64,000 bases of DNA from DATBSK01 sp964501785 (lineage in GTDB: Bacteria; Actinomycetota; Acidimicrobiia; IMCC26256; PALSA-555). The translations under genes and the position numbers were made by a program. The stretch spans positions 1-64,000 of the forward strand of contig CAZCUD010000007.1 of the NCBI GenBank assembly GCA_964501785.1, read 5' to 3'. Below the pieces are notes generated by a model. The model saw nothing but the letters and a program-made list of their open reading frames with translations, had not been told where the DNA came from and searched no databases. Shown one piece after another: positions 7,008 through 15,467 of the stretch (position 1 is its first letter; every line of letters starts with the position of its first letter).

Positions 7008-9446
7008 CTACAGGTAGTCGTCGTGGAGGAGGTTGTTGGTGGCGAACCAGCCGGGGACGGCAGGGATGAAGTTCGCGACCAGCTGGTTGGCGAGCACGGC
7101 TGCGACGGCGATCTCGGTGGAGATGCCCGCGGCCGTGAGCGCACCGCTCATGCCGACCGACGCCACCGCGGTGCCACCACCCGGGATCGGGACGAGGGAC
7201 GCGAGGGTGCCGACGAAGATGTTGATCGCGAGCAGCGTCCAGAAGTTGATCTCGCCACCGAACGCGTAGAGGCAGAACATCATCACCGTCGCGTACATCA
7301 GCGCGTTGAGGATGTTGCCGCCGAAGAGCTGGAAGAGCCGGCGCGGTGACCGGATCGCAGCCCAGATCGTCTTGGCCGCGCTCGTCACGGGTGGGAGCAC
7401 GACCTCCCGCAGCTTCCTGACCTTGAAGATCAGCACGACCGCGACGACGATCACGAGCGCGATCAGCACCACCACCTTGATGACCTCGTCGACGGGGATG
7501 TTGCCCGTCTTGATGTCGGTCGGCGAGAGGACGATCGCGACGAAGAAGAGGATCGTGCACGCGGCGATGTTGCCGACGTTGGCGAGCAGCCCGCCCGACG
7601 CCACGGCCGACGCGAGATCGACTCCCTGCTTCTGCAGGAAGCGGATCTGCGCGGCCATCCCGCCGATGGCCGGCACGGCCAGGTTCGAGAACGACATCGA
7701 CAGCTGGAGCTCGGCGGTCCGCAGCAACGGCAGGTTGATCGGCACGGTGCCCGAGAGCGAGATCGCGGTCGCGAAGTTGGTGAGGAACGACAGGAAGAGG
7801 GCGGCCGCGAGCCAGCCCCAGTCGGCGTTCTTGATCGTGTTCCAGAACTCCTCGGGGTCGCCGACCTGGCTCAGCAGCGCGAACACCGCGATCAGCGTGC
7901 CGACGGCCATCAGCAGGCTCGTGGAGTTGACCCGGTAGAGCTCCTGGAGCGGGGGTGCCTCGGTGTTGACCGCCTTCGCGGCGGTCTCGCGCAGCTTCGT
8001 GAGCTGCTCGGCGAGTGCCTTCTTGTCGTGGCGCTTGCGGGGCCGGGTCTCGTGGGTGAGCGCGGCGGACTGGAGGAACGGCAGCGCCTCGGCGATCGCC
8101 GGCTTCCCGAGCGCCTTGACCGCGATCCTCACGGCGCGGTCGTCACCGACGATCGCCGCGGTCGTGGCGAGCAGCTCGGCGATGTCGGCCCCGCGTCGCG
8201 ACGGTGACGCCGCACCCGACGCCCACTGGAAGTCCTGGATGGCGATGCCGCGCGGCGTGATCACGATGTGGCGGCCGTTGAACCGGCCGTGCGCCACGTG
8301 CGCCTCGTGCAGCCTCCGCAGCTGGTCCCACATATCGGCGATGCGGCGATCGGTCAGCGCCCGGGGCTCGGCGTCCGCGACGAGCGACCCTTCGTGGGGG
8401 CGCGTCACGATCAGCGCCGCGCCGGGCCCGGCGGTGCCGGCGACCACGACCTCCGGGACGCGCACGCCCGCCCGCTGCGCGAGGAGCAGCGTGTACGCCT
8501 CGTGCTCGACGTCGGCGAGCCGCGTGAGGTGCAGGTCGTTGCCGGAGTCCTTGTAGAGCATCCAGCGCCACGCCTTGGCCCAGAACTGCGCGTCGGCCTC
8601 GTCCCGGCCGAGCACGCGCACGGCGAGCGGCCCCTCGTCGTCCGTCGCGAGCATCAACGTCGCGTCGCTCGGCTGCACCGGTGCGAGCTCGACGCTCGTC
8701 GTCGGCACGCCGAGCTCTGCGAGCGCCGCCTTCACCTGCAGGCGCGTCGGACGGCCGCCGGGTGACCCGAAGATCAGGTGCACCGCGGCACCCAGCCCCC
8801 AGCCGAGGGCGAGCGCGGCGAGCACTCCGTTGGGATCGCCGATGCCGAGGTACAGCGCCGACAGCGCGAGGAGGAGGACGAGGAGCTGTCCGATGCGCCG
8901 GACCGGGCGCGTGAGGTACGGGCCTGCGGTCGTGACGACGGCGACGACGATGGCGAGGCGCACGACCGGGAACGCCGGTGATGCGTCGCCGAGACGGGTG
9001 ACGATGTCGAGGCTCTTCTCGAGGGACTCGTCGTTGACCACCAGCACGCCGAGGATGCGGCCGATGGCCCACGCGCCGCCACCCGCGATCGCGAGGTCGC
9101 GCGCGAGCCGCCAGCGGCGGGCGACGAGTGCCGCGACGACGATGATCCCGAGCGCCCACAAGGCCGCGACGTCGTAGAGCGCGGTGAAGAACGATCGAAG
9201 GTCGCTCGGGAGGCCGTTGAGGAGCTGGTACAGGTTCTCCTCGAACTCGCCGGGGTTGCTCTCGTGCGCGATCGCGAACGCGACGATCGCGAACCCGATG
9301 ATCAGTCGGACCCAGTCGCTCGTGCGTCGCCGGTAGGGGAGCTCCGAGGCCGGTCCGAACGTGTGCGAACGCCAGCGCGCGAGGCGGCCGGTCGGCTCGT
9401 CGGCGGGCGCCGTCGCCCGCTTGGTCGCCGATCCGGTCTTCGCCAC
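7008..9446 (-). CDS. Pseudokinase-like / LPG-synthase-type flippase fusion membrane protein
   Basis: An 812-residue three-part protein. Residues 1-230 hold several membrane helices; 235-480 form a cytoplasmic domain resembling aminoglycoside/lipopolysaccharide kinases, with the catalytic-loop-like HGRFNGRH at 386-393 and IQDF at 403-406; from about 505 come eight or so helices of the UPF0104/YbhN/AglD2 family (lysylphosphatidylglycerol-synthase membrane region). HG..N replaces the usual HxDxxxxN, so catalysis is uncertain. Family knowledge suggests a role in moving or modifying a lipid-linked substrate in the envelope. The GTG start at 9446 has AATGAT 6 nt upstream. It ends next to the palindromes. 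Confidence 0.8.
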   Translation of the reverse strand: MAKTGSATKRATAPADEPTGRLARWRSHTFGPASELPYRRRTSDWVRLIIGFAIVAFAIAHESNPGEFEENLYQLLNGLPSDLRSFFTALYDVAALWALGIIVVAALVARRWRLARDLAIAGGGAWAIGRILGVLVVNDESLEKSLDIVTRLGDASPAFPVVRLAIVVAVVTTAGPYLTRPVRRIGQLLVLLLALSALYLGIGDPNGVLAALALGWGLGAAVHLIFGSPGGRPTRLQVKAALAELGVPTTSVELAPVQPSDATLMLATDDEGPLAVRVLGRDEADAQFWAKAWRWMLYKDSGNDLHLTRLADVEHEAYTLLLAQRAGVRVPEVVVAGTAGPGAALIVTRPHEGSLVADAEPRALTDRRIADMWDQLRRLHEAHVAHGRFNGRHIVITPRGIAIQDFQWASGAASPSRRGADIAELLATTAAIVGDDRAVRIAVKALGKPAIAEALPFLQSAALTHETRPRKRHDKKALAEQLTKLRETAAKAVNTEAPPLQELYRVNSTSLLMAVGTLIAVFALLSQVGDPEEFWNTIKNADWGWLAAALFLSFLTNFATAISLSGTVPINLPLLRTAELQLSMSFSNLAVPAIGGMAAQIRFLQKQGVDLASAVASGGLLANVGNIAACTILFFVAIVLSPTDIKTGNIPVDEVIKVVVLIALVIVVAVVLIFKVRKLREVVLPPVTSAAKTIWAAIRSPRRLFQLFGGNILNALMYATVMMFCLYAFGGEINFWTLLAINIFVGTLASLVPIPGGGTAVASVGMSGALTAAGISTEIAVAAVLANQLVANFIPAVPGWFATNNLLHDDYL

Positions 9447-9509
9447 GGGGGGATCATTGCCCAGGCCGGGCAGCCGAGGGCGGAACCGGGTCGGTCGGTG
9501 CCGCGTCTC

Positions 9510-10397
9510 TCAGGTGTAGCGCAGCAGCGCCTGACCCGTGATCCGCAGGCCGGGGCCCCGACGGGACGCCGATCGCCCCTCCAGCGTCACCCGGCCGGCA
9601 CGTTCGACGACGTCGACCTTGGTGATCGATGCCGCGGCGAGGGCGGCGAGCAGGCCGTTGGACGTCGTGATCGCACCCCGGCGGAAGACGAAGCCGCTCT
9701 CGCCCACCGCCGTCTCGGGACGGGGTACGACCACGCCCCGCGCGATCACCCGGGAGCCGCCGGGCCCACCCCCCGGCCCGACGCCGGCGATGTCCTCTCC
9801 CGGCAGCTCGTTGTCACCGATCCACAGGTGCGGCGGACGCGCGATCAGCGGCACGCCGCGCGCGTGGACGCTCTCGGCCCGCAGCAGCGCTTCCGCGAGC
9901 TGTTCGGTGTCGACCACGACGGCGGTCGCCGCGCCCCGTCGCAGTCGCGCCCCGATGCTGTAGGTCGCGCACCACGTCGGTGCCGGTGCAGGCGACGAGA
10001 GGACCACGTTCGAGTCGCGCATCGAGACGCGGACGCGCTCGAGTCGCTCACCGCAGCCGGACAGACGCTCGAGGCCCTCCCGGACCAGCCGGGGCTTCAC
10101 GCGGGTCGCAGCGAAGCCGTCGACCCGCCGCGCGCGCCGGAGCCGGTCGGTGAGGCTTCGTCGCGGCCGCCCCGGAGTGGCAGCCGCGACGTGGAGGCGC
10201 CGCTGTGCGTCGTGGTGGTGCGCGACGCCCTCGATGCCGATCGCGGCGTCCGTCTCGCGGATCGTCTCGATCACGTCGCCGGTGCCGTCGCCGGTCGTGT
10301 CGAACGCGATGGTGCGCGTGTGCTCCACTGCGTCGGGCAGGCCGTCGTGATCGAGGTCGAGGTAGCGCACCTCGTCGCTCGTGCCGTCAGCAGCCAT
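9510..10397 (-). CDS. Uncharacterised protein with calcium-loop-like repeats
   Basis: A 295-residue protein of unknown function. The first 50 residues contain two acidic loops, LDLDHDGLPDAVE and DTTGDGTGDVIE, that resemble the DxDxDG calcium-binding loops of EF-hand, dockerin or thrombospondin-type-3 repeats. The rest is Arg- and Gly-rich without a recognised domain; no signal peptide is seen. Its ATG shares one base with the TGA of the upstream methyltransferase (TGATG), so the two are almost certainly co-translated. The larger reading to 11495 in this frame is a shadow over the methyltransferase. Confidence 0.6.
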   Translation of the reverse strand: MAADGTSDEVRYLDLDHDGLPDAVEHTRTIAFDTTGDGTGDVIETIRETDAAIGIEGVAHHHDAQRRLHVAAATPGRPRRSLTDRLRRARRVDGFAATRVKPRLVREGLERLSGCGERLERVRVSMRDSNVVLSSPAPAPTWCATYSIGARLRRGAATAVVVDTEQLAEALLRAESVHARGVPLIARPPHLWIGDNELPGEDIAGVGPGGGPGGSRVIARGVVVPRPETAVGESGFVFRRGAITTSNGLLAALAAASITKVDVVERAGRVTLEGRSASRRGPGLRITGQALLRYT

Positions 10398-11140
10398 CAG
10401 AGCGCGGCGGCGGCGCCGTTGCCCGCCTTCGTGCACACGACGAACCGATCCGTGTCGTCCGTCCCGTCGGCGACGAAGCCGGCCTCGTCGAGGATCTCGG
10501 CCATCACCTCCGGGCGGTAGAAGCCGAGCTCGAGCGTCTGCTGCGCGAGCACCTGCCCGTCGCGCACGAACTCGTACTGTTTCTCCATCGTGATGTGACC
10601 CGTCGCGTCCTCCGCCGGTCGCCCCACGCGCTGCGAGTACACGACGCCGCCCTCGAGGTCGCGGTCGAGGTCGCGGTGCATGTCCTGGATGCTGAGCAGC
10701 AGCAGACCGTCGGACTCGAGATGGTCGGCGACGTTGCTGAGCCCGTCGACCTCCGCTTCGTAGCTCTCGAGGTGCGTGCCGAGCAGGAGCTCGTCGCCGT
10801 CTCGGATCGCGACCCAGACGCCACCGCTGGAGATCGCGGCATCGAAGGTGCGGCCGAGCTCCATCTCCGTGACGTCGGCCTCGATCAGGTCGACCTCGGC
10901 TCCGATCCGCTGCTCCGCGACGTCCAGCATCTCGGCCGTGAAGTCGATCCCCGTGATCTCGCAGGACGGGTTGGTGGCCGCGAGGTGCTGGGCGAACAGT
11001 CCTGTCCCGACGCCGAGCTCGAGCACGCTCGTTCGCTCTCCGATCACGTCGTTGGCGGCCTTGGCCATCGCGTCGTGCTCGTAGTAGCCGGCTCGCATGA
11101 GCAGGTCGTAGCAATCGGTGATGCCCTCGTAGGTGTTCAC
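10397..11140 (-). CDS. SAM-dependent methyltransferase
   Basis: A 247-residue class I methyltransferase. Motif I, VLELGVGTGLF, is at about residues 39-49, followed by an acidic end of strand 2 in EITGIDF and motif II/III in FDAAISSGG. The N-terminal segment (TYEGITDCYDLLMRAGYYEHD) and the C-terminal 90 residues resemble small-molecule methyltransferases. Substrate unknown; the translationally coupled downstream protein with calcium-loop-like repeats may be a partner. The 146-bp upstream gap separates it from the AMMECR1 gene. Confidence 0.8.
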   Translation of the reverse strand: MNTYEGITDCYDLLMRAGYYEHDAMAKAANDVIGERTSVLELGVGTGLFAQHLAATNPSCEITGIDFTAEMLDVAEQRIGAEVDLIEADVTEMELGRTFDAAISSGGVWVAIRDGDELLLGTHLESYEAEVDGLSNVADHLESDGLLLLSIQDMHRDLDRDLEGGVVYSQRVGRPAEDATGHITMEKQYEFVRDGQVLAQQTLELGFYRPEVMAEILDEAGFVADGTDDTDRFVVCTKAGNGAAAAL

Positions 11141-11250
11141 GTCGTCTCCCTGGTCGGGGTGGTGGCGCGGACCACGAGGTGTCAGTACCCGCGGCTCGCC
11201 CCTGACCCTCGGCGGGGGAGGTTGCGAACGTCGTGTGATCGTGTGGCGTT

Positions 11251-11273
11251 CTCGTCACAATGCCGGTGACGAG
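11251..11273 (-). terminator. Hairpin downstream of the AmmeMemoRadiSam operon
   Basis: Perfect 8-bp arms CTCGTCAC and GTGACGAG around a 7-nt loop, 14 bp beyond the AMMECR1 stop. There is no T-tract, so rho-independent termination is uncertain; the position is that of an operon end. Confidence 0.45.
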
Positions 11274-11286
11274 ATGGCGTGGCCGA

Positions 11287-11889
11287 TCAGCCGAGCAGCC
11301 GGGGCCCCGGGTCGACGAGCTTCTCGGCCGTGTAGCGGGAGCACCGGGTCCCCGGGGGCCAGTCGCCCGGTGTGAGCCCGGCCTTGCGCCACAGGCCGGC
11401 GACGAACGGTGCGGTCTGCCCGTCGAAGTGGCGCCACACCGCGGGGAGGAACGTCGCGCGCCGCCGACCGCTCTCGACGACGACGCCGTCGACACCGACC
11501 CGCACCTCGGCGGTGAGCTCCTCGTACGACAGGACGTGCATCGGCTCGAGATCGCTCAGCACCGAGATCTCGATCGCCATGGTGCAGAAGTCGTCGGGGG
11601 TCACCGGCGGGAGCCGGGGGTCGCGGAAGGCGGCGGCGACCGCGTTGCTCGCGACGTCGTCGACGAGCCGGCGCGTCGCCTGGAGCGACCCGATGCAGCC
11701 GAGGAGTCGGTCATCGCGCTCGAGCGTGACGAAGGTCGCGCCCGGCCGTCCGAGCGGTCCGTCGGCCATCGCGTCGCGTGTGCCCGACGTGGACGGGCGA
11801 GCGTCGGGCGCGAGCACCTCGCGGATCGAGTCGGACGCGACGTGCAACAGGGTCTGTCGCTGCTCGGGGGTGAGCGTGCTCGTCGTCAT
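11287..11889 (-). CDS. AmmeMemoRadiSam system protein A (AMMECR1 domain)
   Basis: A 200-residue AMMECR1-family protein. The family motif appears as LLGCIGSLQA (usually LRGCIG), followed by the VASNAVAAAFRDPRLPPV segment and the closing W..G..CSRY region. AMMECR1 proteins occur in all domains of life and their biochemical role is unresolved; in bacteria they co-occur with MEMO and a radical SAM enzyme, as here. The start ATG overlaps the MEMO stop by 4 nt (ATGA). It is last in a three-gene operon read right to left. Confidence 0.92.
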   Translation of the reverse strand: MTTSTLTPEQRQTLLHVASDSIREVLAPDARPSTSGTRDAMADGPLGRPGATFVTLERDDRLLGCIGSLQATRRLVDDVASNAVAAAFRDPRLPPVTPDDFCTMAIEISVLSDLEPMHVLSYEELTAEVRVGVDGVVVESGRRRATFLPAVWRHFDGQTAPFVAGLWRKAGLTPGDWPPGTRCSRYTAEKLVDPGPRLLG

Positions 11890-12713
11890 GTCGAGGTCGA
11901 TGTCGAGGTCGATGTCGAGGTCGCCGTCATCGCGAACGAGCCGTAGCCGACGACCCGGTCGCGCGCGCCGGCGGTGTCACCCGAGTTGCGCACGTCGAGC
12001 GCGGACGTGTGCAGCCCGTGGCGAGAGGCGGCGACGAGCAGACCGCGCACCGGGAACGCACCGCACGCGTCGTCGGGGGCGATCTCGTCGCCGCGCCCGG
12101 CGACGATCGCGCTCGCGGTGCGCCGATCGCGGGAGGTCGCGAGGCGGTGGTCGAGGTAGTGGCTCAGATCGCTGCTGACGACGATCACGGTCTCGTCGCC
12201 GCTCCACAGCACGTCGAGCACCGCGGCGACGGTGTCGGCGTCGATCGAGCCGACGACGAACGGCACGATCTCGAAGTCGCCGACCGTGCGTTGGAGGAAC
12301 GGGAGGTGCACCTCGAGGCTGTGCTCGCGGGCGTGGGCGGTGTCGTCGACCAGCACCCCCGGCAGCTCGAGGGCGCGACTGCGGGCCTCGGTGTCGATCG
12401 AGACGTCGCCGAGGGGGGTCGCGAACGCGTCGACGCTCGGTGCCGCGAGGCCCCGTACGGGCACGAAGTGGGCGGGACCGAGGAGCACGACTCGCTCGAT
12501 CCGCGGGGAAGCGTCGCGGAGGGTCGCGTACGCCGTCGCCGCGATCGGCCCGGAGTAGACGTAGCCCGCGTGGGGCACGACGAGCGCCTTCGGAGTCGGC
12601 CCGCGCCACGGTGGCGCGCCCGCGAGGAGCTCGTCGACCGTCGCCGCGAGCTGCCCGGCATCGCCGGGATAGAAGGTCCCTGCCACCGCCGCGGGCCGCA
12701 CGCGATCGGTCAT
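11886..12713 (-). CDS. AmmeMemoRadiSam system protein B (MEMO family)
   Basis: A 275-residue MEMO-family protein, structurally related to class III extradiol dioxygenases. Recognisable segments are VAGTFYPGD at the start, VPHAGYVYSGPIAATAY, LLGPAHFVPVRG, EHSLEVHLPFLQ and VSSDLSHYLDH, which supply the candidate metal ligands. The start is ATG 12713; longer in-frame readings add Ser/Ala-rich residues unlike the family. The last 13 residues are an artificial-looking Thr/Ser alternation coded by a 12-bp tandem repeat. It begins 4 bp after the radical SAM stop and overlaps the next gene by 4 nt. Confidence 0.92.
   Translation of the reverse strand: MTDRVRPAAVAGTFYPGDAGQLAATVDELLAGAPPWRGPTPKALVVPHAGYVYSGPIAATAYATLRDASPRIERVVLLGPAHFVPVRGLAAPSVDAFATPLGDVSIDTEARSRALELPGVLVDDTAHAREHSLEVHLPFLQRTVGDFEIVPFVVGSIDADTVAAVLDVLWSGDETVIVVSSDLSHYLDHRLATSRDRRTASAIVAGRGDEIAPDDACGAFPVRGLLVAASRHGLHTSALDVRNSGDTAGARDRVVGYGSFAMTATSTSTSTSTST
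11888..11923. repeat. 12-bp tandem repeat, three copies
   Basis: ATGTCGAGGTCG is repeated three times without mismatch. On the coding strand it yields the TSTS tail of the MEMO protein and its last copy touches the ATG of the AMMECR1 gene. Confidence 0.9.
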
Positions 12714-12717
12714 CGGG

Positions 12718-13815
12718 TCACCCGACGCCGGCGAAGTCGGCCAGGCGCACCGGGAGCCGACGTGCGCCCCAGCCGCCGGGCGGGCCGTCGAAGCGCCCGG
12801 CGAGCGGTGCATCGCACGCGCGGCAGCGGCCGTCGTCGGTGAGTCGGTAGTCGCCCAGGACGTACCAGTCGCGCTCGATGACGACATCCCCGCACGACGC
12901 GCACCGGGTGCTCCCACCGTCTCGGTCGTGCACGTTGCCCGTGTACGCGTGGTGGACGCCGTTGGCGAGCGCGATCGATCGTGCGCGCGTCAGCGTCGCG
13001 GGCGGGGTCGACGGCACGTCGCGCATCTTGAAGTCGGGATGGAAGGCGCTGAAGTGCAGGGGGACGTCGGGCCCGAGGTGCTCGACGACCCAACGAGTCA
13101 TCTCGTCGATCTCGGAGTCCGAGTCGTTCTTGCCAGGGATCAGGAGGTTGGTGATCTCGACCCAGACGTCGGTCTCGTGGACGAGGTACTCGAGCGTGTC
13201 GAGCACGTCGCGGAGGTGCGCGCCGCTGACGTGATGGTAGAAGTCCTCGGTGAAGGCCTTGAGGTCGACGTTCGCCGCGTCGACGTGGGAGAACAGCTCG
13301 GCTCGGGGCTCGGGGCAGATGTAGCCCGCCGTCACCGCGACCGCCTTGATGCCCTGCTCACGGCACGCGTCGGCGACGTCGGCCGCGTACTCGAGGAAGA
13401 TCACCGGGTCGTTGTAGGTGAACGCGACGCTGCGGGCGCCGAGCTCCTGCGCGGCGCGAGCGATGACCTCGGGCGAGGCCTGGTCGGCGAGGGTGTCGGT
13501 CTCCTTCGACTTGGAGATGTCCCAGTTCTGGCAGAAGCGGCACGCCAGGTTGCAGCCGGCGGTGCCGAACGAGAGCACCGAGGAGCCGGGGAGGAAGTGG
13601 TTGAGCGGCTTCTTCTCGATCGGGTCGACGCAGAACCCGCTGGAGCGCCCGTAGGTCGTGAGGACGATCTGGTCGTCCTCACGGGCCCGGACGAAGCAGA
13701 GGCCACGCTGGCCCTCGCGGAGCTTGCAGGCCCGGGGGCAGACGTCGCACTGCACCCGCCCGTCGTCGAGGACGTGCCAGTACTGCGTCGGCACCGTGGT
13801 CAGGTTGTCGCCCAT
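12718..13815 (-). CDS. AmmeMemoRadiSam system radical SAM enzyme
   Basis: A 365-residue radical SAM protein resembling pyruvate-formate-lyase-activating-enzyme homologues. The [4Fe-4S]/SAM motif is CNLACRFC (CxxxCxxC) in GTAGCNLACRFCQNW. It has an N-terminal cysteine cluster CDVCPRACKLREGQRGLC and a C-terminal zinc-ribbon-like CASCGD...CRACD. It should generate a 5'-deoxyadenosyl radical; the substrate is unknown, with its operon partners AMMECR1 and MEMO as the obvious candidates. I chose the ATG at 13815; another in-frame ATG eight codons upstream lies inside a heptamer repeat. Confidence 0.93.
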   Translation of the reverse strand: MGDNLTTVPTQYWHVLDDGRVQCDVCPRACKLREGQRGLCFVRAREDDQIVLTTYGRSSGFCVDPIEKKPLNHFLPGSSVLSFGTAGCNLACRFCQNWDISKSKETDTLADQASPEVIARAAQELGARSVAFTYNDPVIFLEYAADVADACREQGIKAVAVTAGYICPEPRAELFSHVDAANVDLKAFTEDFYHHVSGAHLRDVLDTLEYLVHETDVWVEITNLLIPGKNDSDSEIDEMTRWVVEHLGPDVPLHFSAFHPDFKMRDVPSTPPATLTRARSIALANGVHHAYTGNVHDRDGGSTRCASCGDVVIERDWYVLGDYRLTDDGRCRACDAPLAGRFDGPPGGWGARRLPVRLADFAGVG

Positions 13816-13829
13816 CGTGCTCGGACCTT

Positions 13830-13857
13830 CATCGTGCATCGTGCATCGTGCATCGTG
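13830..13857. repeat. Heptamer tandem repeat CATCGTG x4
   Basis: Four perfect copies of CATCGTG, 15 bp upstream of the radical SAM start. On that gene's coding strand the unit is CACGATG, the same context as its real start codon (GCACGATGG), so the start region appears to have been copied. Because 7 is not a multiple of 3 the ATGs fall in different frames. Confidence 0.85.
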
Positions 13858-13977
13858 CGCCGTCGTGCGCAGAACACCTGTTCGTGACGTCATCTGCAAC
13901 GCCGATCGCGCGGATTCCATTCCAGCGCCCCGTGCCGCGGCGCGCCACGCCACCCGCGACCGGGGCGACCTCACCCG

Positions 13978-13983
13978 TACGAT
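13978..13983 (+). promoter_or_regulatory. Leaderless -10 element of the DNA methyltransferase
   Basis: TACGAT, 8 nt before the ATG at 13992, with no ribosome-binding site. It supports starting at 13992 rather than at the upstream in-frame ATG at 13848. Confidence 0.6.
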
Positions 13984-13991
13984 GCGAGGCG

Positions 13992-15401
13992 ATGGCAGAC
14001 GGCACGACGCCGGGGCGGGCGCGGCGGAGGGCGACGACCACGTCCGCGTTCGGCGTCTCCCGTCGCGAGAGCCACGACGCCAGCGACTTCTACGCCCGCT
14101 TCAGCGCACCCGAGCTGAGCGCCGACGACCGGATCGCTCGACCGCGGACCCTCGACACGATCCACTGCGGTGACGCCCGGGCGATGGATGCCGTGCCCGA
14201 CGCGTCCGTCGCGCTCGTCGTGACGTCGCCGCCGTACTTCGCCGGCAAGGAGTACGAGGAGGCGCTGGGGGTCGGTCACGTGCCTGCGAACTACCTCGAG
14301 TACCTCGCGATGCTGCGCGACGTGTTCGCCGAGTGCGTGCGCACGCTCGAGCCGGGCGGTCGGATCGCGGTGAACGTCGCCAACCTCGGTCGGCGGCCCT
14401 ACCGGTCGCTCTCGGCCGACGTGATCGCGATCCTCCAGGACGACCTCCACCTCCTCCTGCGCGGCGAGGTGATCTGGCAGAAGGCGAAGGGCTCGGCGGG
14501 CTCGTGCGCCTGGGGCTCGTTCCAGCGCCCGACGAACCCGGTGCTGCGCGACCTCACCGAGCGGGTCGTGATCGCCAGCAAGGGGCGGTTCGATCGTGCG
14601 GTCAAGGTCAAGGAGCGGCAACGCCTCGGGCTGCCGTCGGGGTCGTCGCTGACCCGCGACGAGTTCATGGAGGCGACCACCGACGTGTGGGAGATCCCGT
14701 CGGAGCTGGCCCGCCGGGTGGGGCACCCGGCCCCGTTCCCCGTCGACCTGCCGACCCGGCTCATCCACCTCTATACGCACCCGGGTGACCTCGTCCTCGA
14801 CCCCTTCATGGGCTCGGGCACGACCGCCGTTGCCGCCATCCGGACCGGGCGCCACTTCGTCGGCTACGACACCGATCCCGACTACGTCGAGCGAGCGTCG
14901 GCACGCGCCGCACGCGAGCTCGAGCTCCGGGAGCAGGAGGCCGCACGCGACGCCGACCGTGCCAGCGCACCCCGGCGCACCGCGAAGGACGAGGCCGCGG
15001 CGGCGCTCGAGGCCGCCGGGTTCGTGGAGGTCTCCAAGACCGTCAAGCTGCCGGCCGGGGTCGACATCGCCCTCTCGGCGCGCGACCGGGGAGGTGAGCT
15101 CTGGTACTTCGACGTCGCGGGTGGGTTCACGACGAGCCGTCCCGGTCTCCAGCGCGCCGACACGCTCTGGCGCTCGATCGGGAAGGCCGCCGTGCTCCAG
15201 GCGCTCGAGCCGGGCGCGCGACTGGTCGTGCTGAGCGCCGCGCTCCCTCCTCGCCAGAGCAGCAGCCGCCAGGCGCTCGCAGCCGTCACCGGTGCCGACG
15301 GGCCGATCCGCGCCGTGATCGAGCTGGGGGCCCCCGACGCGGTGGCCGAGCTCGCTGCGCTCGCCGCCTCCGACGACACCGGAGACGACCGCCGGGCCTG
15401 A
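13992..15401 (+). CDS. Site-specific DNA methyltransferase (beta class) with C-terminal extension
   Basis: A 469-residue amino-methyltransferase. Catalytic motif IV (TSPPYF, residues about 79-84) precedes the SAM-binding motif I (DPFMGSGTT, about 269-277), the order of beta-class enzymes; SPPY favours N4-cytosine but does not exclude N6-adenine. A target-recognition region lies between them, ending in DVWEIP. The last 150 residues form an extra domain with GVDIALSARD and ELWYFDVAGGF, reminiscent of a PD-(D/E)xK nuclease core lacking the usual Lys. No separate restriction gene is adjacent, so this is either a solitary methylase or a degenerate fused restriction-modification protein. Confidence 0.88.
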   Translation: MADGTTPGRARRRATTTSAFGVSRRESHDASDFYARFSAPELSADDRIARPRTLDTIHCGDARAMDAVPDASVALVVTSPPYFAGKEYEEALGVGHVPANYLEYLAMLRDVFAECVRTLEPGGRIAVNVANLGRRPYRSLSADVIAILQDDLHLLLRGEVIWQKAKGSAGSCAWGSFQRPTNPVLRDLTERVVIASKGRFDRAVKVKERQRLGLPSGSSLTRDEFMEATTDVWEIPSELARRVGHPAPFPVDLPTRLIHLYTHPGDLVLDPFMGSGTTAVAAIRTGRHFVGYDTDPDYVERASARAARELELREQEAARDADRASAPRRTAKDEAAAALEAAGFVEVSKTVKLPAGVDIALSARDRGGELWYFDVAGGFTTSRPGLQRADTLWRSIGKAAVLQALEPGARLVVLSAALPPRQSSSRQALAAVTGADGPIRAVIELGAPDAVAELAALAASDDTGDDRRA

Positions 15402-15467
15402 GCGGAGCCTGAGAGCCGGGCTCGATGCGCGGGGAACCCGGGGCGGGGACGGCGGCGTTCTCCTCGC

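Noticed and set aside
9510..11495. A single 661-residue minus-strand protein
   Set aside because: The right part of the frame is a shadow of the methyltransferase; only 9510-10397 is supported, with a TGATG junction to the upstream gene.
13830..13857. CRISPR-like array
   Set aside because: The repeats are 7 bp with no spacers; no cas genes are present and no other direct-repeat array was seen in the window.
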